Program-made: the position numbers and the translations under genes
From: Saccharopolyspora rhizosphaerae
GTDB lineage: Bacteria; Actinomycetota; Actinomycetes; Mycobacteriales; Pseudonocardiaceae
Reading direction: 5' to 3'
NCBI RefSeq assembly: GCF_003931915.1
Contig: NZ_RSAA01000035.1
Location: forward strand, 186,001-250,000
DNA length: 64,000 bases
The notes under the pieces: model-generated
Databases searched by the model: none
Told to the model about the DNA's origin: nothing
Seen by the model: only the letters and a program-made list of their open reading frames with translations
In this document: positions 58,961 to 64,000 of the stretch, one piece after another
Layout of the letters: every line of letters starts with the position of its first letter
How positions within the stretch are numbered: the first letter of the stretch is position 1

Positions 58961-59907
58961 GAGCCCAGTGCCTTGACGACCGCCGACGGGCTGGGCCGGC
59001 CGAGCTGTTCGGCCATCCACGTGCTGGTCGCGACCAGGGCCTCGAGGTCGACGCCGTGCTCGATGCCGAGGCCTTCGAGCATCCACACGAGGTCTTCGGT
59101 GGCGAGGTTGCCGGTCGCGGACCCGGCGTAGGGGCAGCCACCCAGCCCACCCGCGGAGGAGTCCACCGTGGACACCCCGTGGCGGAGCGCGGTCCAGGTG
59201 TTGGCCAGCGCCTGGCCGTAGGTGTCGTGGAAGTGCACCGCCAGCCGGCCGACGTCCACCCCGGCCACGCGGAAGGCGCGCAGCAGGGCCTCGACGTGCC
59301 CCGGCGTGGCGACCCCGATGGTGTCGCCGAGCGAGAGCTGGAAGCAGCCCATCTCCAGCAGGCGCTTGCCCGCGGTCACGACCTGCTCGACCGGGACCGG
59401 CCCCTCCCAGGGGTCGCCGAAGCACATCGACAGGTACCCGCGCACGGCGATGCCCTCGCCGACCGCCCGCGAGACGACCGGGTCGAACATCGCGAACTGC
59501 GAGTCGAGTCCGCTGTTGAGGTTGCGCTGGGCGAAGGTCTCGGTCGCCGAGGCGAAGATCGCGATGTCGCGGACCTGCGCGTCCAGCGCCCGCTCCAGGC
59601 CGCGCTCGTTGGGCACCAGCACCGGGTACCGCGCACCGGGGGCCGGATCGAGCCCAGCCAGCAGTTCGGTGGCGTCGGCCAGCTGCGGGACCCACTTCGG
59701 GTGCACGAAGCTGGTCGCCTCCAGGACCACCAGACCGGCGTCGGCCAGCCGGCGCAGGAACTCCAGCTTCACCTCGAGCGGAACGACCTCGGACTCGTTC
59801 TGCAGGCCGTCGCGGGCGCCGACCTCCCAGATCGTCACCTGGTCGGGCAGTCCCGCCGGTTCCGGTGAGGCGACCCGCATCGGCAGGCCCACTTCGCGTG
59901 CTCCCAT
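58957..59907 (-). CDS. Hydroxymethylglutaryl-CoA lyase
   Basis: It splits HMG-CoA into acetoacetate and acetyl-CoA, the last step of leucine breakdown. The 316-residue TIM-barrel protein has VTIWEVGARDGLQNE, SLGDTIGVATPG, VHFHDTYGQALANTW with the metal-binding histidines and SAGGLGGCPYAGSATGNLA with the catalytic Cys. It starts directly after the PH gene (TGAATG) and precedes cbiZ. Related acyltransfer enzymes of the DRE-TIM family are excluded by the GGCPYA loop. Confidence 0.93.
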   Translation of the reverse strand: MGAREVGLPMRVASPEPAGLPDQVTIWEVGARDGLQNESEVVPLEVKLEFLRRLADAGLVVLEATSFVHPKWVPQLADATELLAGLDPAPGARYPVLVPNERGLERALDAQVRDIAIFASATETFAQRNLNSGLDSQFAMFDPVVSRAVGEGIAVRGYLSMCFGDPWEGPVPVEQVVTAGKRLLEMGCFQLSLGDTIGVATPGHVEALLRAFRVAGVDVGRLAVHFHDTYGQALANTWTALRHGVSTVDSSAGGLGGCPYAGSATGNLATEDLVWMLEGLGIEHGVDLEALVATSTWMAEQLGRPSPSAVVKALGS

Positions 59908-60414
59908 TCAGCCCTCCTGCGCCCGGTGTTCTGAACCATCGCCCACCTCACGGTGGAGCAGCGTCTGCACCTGCTCGACCTGGGGGATGTCGTCGAATTC
60001 CAACGGCTCGTCCGACGCCGACTCCACCACCAAGGTGCCGCAGCCGAACACGCGGTCCACCAGACCGCGCCGGAAGCGCACCGAGTTGATCCGCCACATC
60101 GGGATGTCGATGCCCGACCTGGTGAACACGCCCTCGCGGACCATCAGCCGGTTCGTGGTGATCACGAAGTGCGTGGTGCGCCAGCGGGCCAGCGGGGCGA
60201 GCGTGAACCAGGCGATCAGGCCCAGCCCCACCACGCCCAGCGCGATCCACACCGTCACCCGCCAGGGCGTGGCGGCCACCAGGGCCGCCAGGTAGGAGAA
60301 GCCGCCGACCACGACGAACAGCACCAGGACCGGCCCGAGCAGCATCTTCCAGTGCGGGTGCTTGTGCACGACGACGTTCTCGCCCTCGTGCAGCAGGCCG
60401 TCCGGGTAGGCCAC
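59908..60414 (-). CDS. PH-domain membrane protein (bPH2)
   Basis: The 168-residue protein has two hydrophobic helices (about 24-48 and 52-75) and then a bacterial PH domain (about 80-155) in which TTHFVITTNRLMVREGVF and IPMWRINSVRFRRGLVDRVFG are the recognisable strands. Function is unknown. GTG 60414 follows GGGAAGGG. In mycobacteria a PH protein also lies beside birA. The stop codon touches the next gene's ATG. Confidence 0.88.
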   Translation of the reverse strand: MAYPDGLLHEGENVVVHKHPHWKMLLGPVLVLFVVVGGFSYLAALVAATPWRVTVWIALGVVGLGLIAWFTLAPLARWRTTHFVITTNRLMVREGVFTRSGIDIPMWRINSVRFRRGLVDRVFGCGTLVVESASDEPLEFDDIPQVEQVQTLLHREVGDGSEHRAQEG

Positions 60415-60486
60415 GGTTCCCCTTCCCTCAGGCTCGGTGCCGGTCCGGGAATCACGTTACCGGCCGCGCCCGAGCGCGGAGCGCGT

Positions 60487-61320
60487 TCAGCTCGGCCGCA
60501 CGTGCACGACGTCGCCCGCCGAGACGGCGGTTGTCCGCCCGGTGTCGTCGCGGACCACGAGCCGGCCGCCGGGGTCGACGTCCTCGGCCACCCCGTGCAG
60601 GTCGGGCTCCCCCTCGCCGAGCTCGACCCGCACCCGCTTCCCGAGGGTCCGGCACAGCCGGCGGTAGCGGTCGAGCAACCCGGTGCTCACCACGTCCCCA
60701 CCGGCGTCCCGCCAGCGGCCTTCGACCTCGGCGAGCGCTTCGAGCAGGGCCGCGGCGAACTCGTCGCGGTCCACGTCGGCACCTTCGGCCGCCAGCGAGG
60801 TGGCGGGCAGGCCGCCCGCGCCCGCGGGCAGTTCGTCGCGGTGCTGCCGGACGTTGACGCCCATGCCCAGCACCAGCGCCATCCCGTCGGGTCCGGCGAC
60901 CGCCTCACAGAGGATCCCCGCGCCCTTGAGCCAGTCGTCGCCGGAGCCGAGCAGCAGGTCGTTGGGCCACTTCAGGCCTGCGGGCACGCCCGTGGTGCCT
61001 TCGACGGTCTCGGCGAGGGCGATCCCGGAGATCAGCGGCATCCACGCCATCGCCGACGGCGGGACGTCGGGCCGCAGCAGGACGCTGACGAACAGCCCGG
61101 AGCCGCGCGGCGAGAGCCACTGCCGCTGCAACCGGCCGCGTCCGGCGTTCTGCTCCTCGGCGATGAGCACCGTCCGGTCGGCGCCGCCTGCGCTCGCGGC
61201 CGCGGCCAGGTCGGAGTTGGTGGAACCGGTCACCGCGACCACGTCCAGGGCCGCGTAGGGACCTCGGTCGACCAGCTGTCGGCGCAACCGGCCCTCGTCG
61301 AGCAGAACCTCGGTACTCAC
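60487..61320 (-). CDS. birA: Biotin--[acetyl-CoA-carboxylase] ligase
   Basis: BirA attaches biotin to carboxylase carrier domains. The 277-residue protein has TGSTNSDLAAAA, EEQNAGRGRLQRQWLSP with the nucleotide/biotin loop (GRGRLQR), and KWPNDLLL, plus a C-terminal SH3-like domain (about 225-275). No N-terminal DNA-binding domain is present, so it is a monofunctional ligase. GTG 61320 has TAGGCT 7-12 nt upstream and no Shine-Dalgarno. It is divergent from maf with only 50 bp between. Confidence 0.94.
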   Translation of the reverse strand: MSTEVLLDEGRLRRQLVDRGPYAALDVVAVTGSTNSDLAAAASAGGADRTVLIAEEQNAGRGRLQRQWLSPRGSGLFVSVLLRPDVPPSAMAWMPLISGIALAETVEGTTGVPAGLKWPNDLLLGSGDDWLKGAGILCEAVAGPDGMALVLGMGVNVRQHRDELPAGAGGLPATSLAAEGADVDRDEFAAALLEALAEVEGRWRDAGGDVVSTGLLDRYRRLCRTLGKRVRVELGEGEPDLHGVAEDVDPGGRLVVRDDTGRTTAVSAGDVVHVRPS

Positions 61321-61326
61321 CCGTCC

Positions 61327-61332
61327 AGCCTA
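61327..61332 (-). promoter_or_regulatory. -10 hexamer TAGGCT (minus strand), probable leaderless start of birA
   Basis: The hexamer lies 7-12 nt upstream of GTG 61320, within the 50-bp birA-maf gap. Confidence 0.55.
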
Positions 61333-61357
61333 TGCGTGGTGGCCGCGCGCGCTGCCA

Positions 61358-61363
61358 TAGCAT
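61358..61363 (+). promoter_or_regulatory. -10 hexamer TAGCAT, probable leaderless start of maf
   Basis: The hexamer lies 8-13 nt upstream of GTG 61371, within the same 50-bp gap and facing the opposite way from the birA hexamer. Confidence 0.55.
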
Positions 61364-61370
61364 CGGGCGC

Positions 61371-62003
61371 GTGCGCTTCGTGCTTGCTTCCGCCTCGCCC
61401 GCCCGGCTGTCCGTGCTGCGTTCGGCCGGGGTCGACCCGCTGGTGAAGGTGTCCGGTGTCGACGAGGACGCGGTGACCGCGTCGCTGACCGACCCCGCTC
61501 CCGCCGAGCTGGTCACCGCGCTGGCGCAGGCCAAAGCCGAGGCGGTCGCCCGGGAGCTCGAGGAGCCCGACGCGGTGGTCGTCGGCTGCGACTCGATGCT
61601 GCTCAAGGCCGACGGCGAGATCGTCGGCAAGCCAGGGACCCCGGAGGTGGCCGCCAAGCGCTGGACGCAGAACGCGGGGACCAGCGCCGAACTGCTGACC
61701 GGTCACGCGATCATCGTGGTGCGCGGGGGTGAGATCGCCGATCGCGCCGCGGACCACCTGAGCACCACGGTCCGCTTCGGCTCGCCGAGCGAGGCGGAGG
61801 TCGACGCCTACGTCGCCACCGGCGAACCGCTGCACGTCGCAGGCGGTTTCACGTTGGAGGGCTTCGGCGGGTGGTTCGTCGAGGGCGTCGACGGGGACCC
61901 GTCCAGCGTCCTGGGCATCAGCCTCCCCCTCACCCGCAAGCTCCTCTCGAACCTGGGCCTGAGCATCACCGACCTCTGGAACCGGCCCTCCACGACCTCC
62001 TGA
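61371..62003 (+). CDS. maf: Maf-like nucleoside triphosphate pyrophosphatase
   Basis: Maf proteins hydrolyse non-canonical or specific nucleoside triphosphates to monophosphates and can affect septation. The 210-residue protein begins VRFVLASASPARLSVLRSAG, with the SxSP motif; the usual second Arg is replaced (SPARL). VVGCDSMLLKADGEIVGKP holds the metal-binding Asp and ETTVRF-like strand (STTVRFG). GTG 61371 is chosen as the family N-terminus; a frame from 61332 is spurious. The gene is divergent from birA. Confidence 0.9.
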   Translation: MRFVLASASPARLSVLRSAGVDPLVKVSGVDEDAVTASLTDPAPAELVTALAQAKAEAVARELEEPDAVVVGCDSMLLKADGEIVGKPGTPEVAAKRWTQNAGTSAELLTGHAIIVVRGGEIADRAADHLSTTVRFGSPSEAEVDAYVATGEPLHVAGGFTLEGFGGWFVEGVDGDPSSVLGISLPLTRKLLSNLGLSITDLWNRPSTTS

Positions 62004-62279
62004 GGGAGCGGCGCACCCCGATGCCGACGTCCGGGTGAACGTCGGCACATTGTCGCCACCTCCGGGATGTGATCGCTCGATCGGGTGGTTTATTGACATC
62101 GCTATGGGTGCCCTGCAGCGGTGGTTGCTGACCTCGCGCCTGCACGTCGATCTCCGACGGCAGGCCAGCTGCGCATGTCGTTGATCCCCTCCGGCCGGAG
62201 CTGACGCTCCACTCCGCCGAGACGCCGCGCGCTCACCCGCGCCTCCCGTCGCACCTCCCCTCGACCTCAGGAGATCCCC
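62004..62279 (+). other. Leader region of the dicarboxylate symporter gene
   Basis: No gene is seen in these 276 bases. TTGACA at 62093-62098 looks like a -35 element but no -10 hexamer stands at a suitable distance. AGGAG lies 7 nt before the symporter GTG. Confidence 0.4.
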
Positions 62280-63611
62280 GTGCCCACCACCGCTGCGCGA
62301 TCGCGCTTGCGCTTCAACCCGAAGCTGTTCGCGATCGCCGTGCTCGCCTCGCTCGTGCTCGGTGCCCTGCTCGGCTGGGTGGCGAAGCAGACCGGCGCCG
62401 ACTGGCTGGTCACCGCCCTGGACACCGTCGGCTCGACGTTCACCAAGCTGCTCAGCTTCACCGTGCTGCCGCTGATCTTCACCGCGATCGTGGTGGGCAT
62501 CACCAGCCTCCGCGCGCTCGGTGGCGGCCGCACCGCCGCCCGCCTGGGCGGCAAGACAGCGCTGTGGTTCGCCCTGACCTCGCTGATCGCCGTGGTGATC
62601 GGGCTCGTGGTCGGCAACCTGTTCCAGCCCGGGCGCGGCCTGGTCATCGAGCCCGACCCGGAGAAGCTGCAGGCCATCGGCCAGAAGACGGAGGGGTCCT
62701 GGCTGGACCTGCTCAACGGCCTGGTCCCGGAGAACTTGATCAGCGCCTTCGCCGAGGGCGAGACGCTGCAGGTGGTGTTCGTCTCGCTGATCGTCGGCGC
62801 GGCCACCTACAGCCTCGGCGACCGGGCCGCACCGTTCGTCGCGTTCAACAAGGCCGCCTTCGAGGTGATCCAGCGCGTGCTGGGCTGGATCGTCCGGCTC
62901 GCCCCGCTGGGCACCCTCGGCCTGGTCGGCAACGCCGTGGCCACCTACGGCAACGAGTTCTTCCTCCCGCTGGCGAAGCTCATCGGCTCGACCTACGTCG
63001 CCTGCCTGCTGGTGCTCTTCGCCGTCTACCCGCTGCTGCTGGCGCTGGTGGCCAAGGTGAGCCCCGCGCGCTTCTTCAGCAAGGCCTGGACGGTCCTGCA
63101 GTTCGCGTTCGTCTCCCGGTCCTCGGGCGCGACGCTGCCGATGACCCGCCAGGCGGCGGAGAACCTGGGCGTCCCGCCCTCCTACGCCAGCTTCGCGGTC
63201 CCGCTGGCCAGCACCACGAAGATGGACGGGTGCGCGGCGATCTACCCGGCGGTGGGCTCGCTGTTCATCGCGAACCTCTTCGGCATCCAGCTCGGCCCGG
63301 TGCAGTACCTGACGATCATCGCGGTCGCGGTCTTCGGTGCCATCGCCACCGCGGGGGTGACCGGCTGGTTCACGATGCTCACGCTGACCGCTGGCGCGCT
63401 GGGCTTCCCGCCCGAGGTGGTGGCCACCGGCATCGCGATCGCCTACGCGGTCGACCCGATCATGGACATGGTCCGCACCGCCACGAACGTCGCCGGCCAG
63501 ATCGTGGTCCCGGTCGTGGTGGCGCGCAGCGAAGACGTCCTCGACGACGAGGTGCTGGCCGCGCCCAGCGCCCCGCCGCTGCTGGAAGGCCGCGCCACGG
63601 CGACGGCCTGA
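62280..63611 (+). CDS. Dicarboxylate/amino acid:cation symporter (DAACS family)
   Basis: The 443-residue transporter has about eight helices and two re-entrant loops. Family motifs are RSSGATLPMTRQAAENLG (serine-rich hairpin 1), ASTTKMDGCAAIYPAVGSLF and AYAVDPIMDMVRTATNVAGQ with the substrate-binding Asp. It imports C4-dicarboxylates or acidic amino acids with Na+ or H+; which one cannot be decided. GTG 62280 follows AGGAG. The DUF1707 gene follows after 46 bp. Confidence 0.92.
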   Translation: MPTTAARSRLRFNPKLFAIAVLASLVLGALLGWVAKQTGADWLVTALDTVGSTFTKLLSFTVLPLIFTAIVVGITSLRALGGGRTAARLGGKTALWFALTSLIAVVIGLVVGNLFQPGRGLVIEPDPEKLQAIGQKTEGSWLDLLNGLVPENLISAFAEGETLQVVFVSLIVGAATYSLGDRAAPFVAFNKAAFEVIQRVLGWIVRLAPLGTLGLVGNAVATYGNEFFLPLAKLIGSTYVACLLVLFAVYPLLLALVAKVSPARFFSKAWTVLQFAFVSRSSGATLPMTRQAAENLGVPPSYASFAVPLASTTKMDGCAAIYPAVGSLFIANLFGIQLGPVQYLTIIAVAVFGAIATAGVTGWFTMLTLTAGALGFPPEVVATGIAIAYAVDPIMDMVRTATNVAGQIVVPVVVARSEDVLDDEVLAAPSAPPLLEGRATATA

Positions 63612-63645
63612 GCCCGCAGCACTCGGACAGGTGACGTCACCTCCG

Positions 63646-63651
63646 TAGGAT
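63646..63651 (+). promoter_or_regulatory. -10 hexamer TAGGAT, probable leaderless start
   Basis: The hexamer lies 7-12 nt upstream of the GTG at 63658; GGAGG between them is too close to the start to be ideal. Confidence 0.5.
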
Positions 63652-63657
63652 GGAGGC

Positions 63658-64000
63658 GTGGACAGCGGTCGGCGGGGACGGGACCTGCGCATCGGTGACC
63701 CCGAGCGCGAGCAGGCCATGCGGTTGCTCGGCGAGCACTTCTCGGCCGGGCGGCTGGAGCTGGCCGAGTACGACGAGCGGTGCCGGTCGGCCGCGGCCGC
63801 GCGCTTCGGTTCCGAGCTCGACGAGCTCTTCGAGGACCTGCCCGAACCCCGGCCGAGCCGCGAGCTGAGCCCGGCCGCTCGGCGCGGTGCGCCACCCGCC
63901 GGACGGATCGCGATCGCGGTCGGCGCAGCGGCCGTGCTGGTCGCGCTCGTGCTGGTCGCGCGCCAGTTCGGCCTCATCCTGCTCATCCCCACGCTGGTGA
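63658..64000 (+). CDS. DUF1707 domain protein (partial, cut by window end)
   Basis: The 114 visible codons begin with a DUF1707 (SHOCT-like) domain: LRIGDPEREQAMRLLGEHF and AGRLELAEYDERCRSAAAA, then ELDELFEDLPEP. A hydrophobic helix follows (about 83-113). DUF1707 is common at the N-terminus of small actinobacterial membrane proteins of unknown function, some linked to envelope regulation. The start is GTG 63658. The frame is still open at the last base. Confidence 0.85.
   Translation, partial: MDSGRRGRDLRIGDPEREQAMRLLGEHFSAGRLELAEYDERCRSAAAARFGSELDELFEDLPEPRPSRELSPAARRGAPPAGRIAIAVGAAAVLVALVLVARQFGLILLIPTLV

Noticed and set aside
62093..62120. TTGACA as a sigma-70 promoter for the symporter
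   Set aside because: No acceptable -10 hexamer stands 16-19 nt downstream, so it is not listed as a promoter.

Overview
The window is about 72% G+C by eye, with GTG starts common and genes packed tightly on both strands. It reads as the chromosome of a high-GC actinobacterium. The gene order hpf, comF-like, lpqB-mtrB-mtrA, tmk, APC permease, manA/TobH/manB, DUF3499, whiB, fbiA-fbiB, manC, wbbL, rmlD, LCP protein, purE-purK, gtrA, PH protein, birA, maf follows, from memory, the Rv3240s-Rv3280s region of Mycobacterium tuberculosis. Extra genes inserted into this backbone point to the Pseudonocardiaceae, possibly Saccharopolyspora; that is an inference. No rRNA, tRNA, CRISPR, insertion sequence or prophage was seen.

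Layout. 1-6648 (minus): ribosome hibernation factor, ComF-like protein, the LpqB-MtrB-MtrA cell-envelope signalling system and thymidylate kinase. 6837-9563 (plus): a large membrane protein with a serine-hydrolase segment. 9901-17180 (minus): amino-acid permease, cation efflux protein and the mannose-phosphate genes manA, a SIS protein, a Trm112-like protein, manB and a DUF3499 protein. 17377-20302: a zincin-like protein without its zinc motif, a multi-pass membrane protein and WhiB. 20806-24496 (plus): site-2 protease, then the translationally coupled coenzyme F420 genes fbiA-fbiB and a NUDIX hydrolase. 24512-37020: a DNA glycosylase, GDP-mannose synthesis (manC), six glycosyltransferase genes and the dTDP-rhamnose enzymes rmlD-rmlB. 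37278-42725 (plus): two LCP ligases around a lipoprotein, a TIGR03089 protein and a thioesterase. 42726-43456 is non-coding degenerate repeat.

43457-54295: purE-purK, a degenerate GGDEF protein divergent from a very unusual sigma-anti-sigma-ectodomain fusion, GtrA, a two-component system, histidinol phosphatase and a DUF2339 membrane protein flanked by inverted copies of an intergenic repeat. 54642-57692 (minus) is a four-gene, fully overlapping toxin cassette: YbaB/EbfC-like protein, WXG100-like protein, ESX-type toxin with a C-terminal TNT (NAD+ glycohydrolase) domain, and a small probable immunity protein. 57858-64000: MaoC-like dehydratase, CbiZ, HMG-CoA lyase, PH protein, BirA, Maf, dicarboxylate symporter and a DUF1707 protein cut by the window edge.

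How it works together. Most of the first 42 kb makes or controls the cell envelope: nucleotide sugars (ManA, ManB, ManC, RmlB, RmlD), glycosyltransferases, LCP ligases that attach glycopolymers to peptidoglycan, and MtrAB-LpqB and WhiB as regulators. The most interesting accessory items are the TNT toxin cassette, the membrane-tethered sigma fusion, and two families of intergenic repeat. Eleven genes start 7-8 nt downstream of a TANNNT hexamer with no Shine-Dalgarno sequence, which suggests leaderless transcription. Start codons were chosen from Shine-Dalgarno position, this hexamer, or family length, and several differ from the longest possible reading frame.
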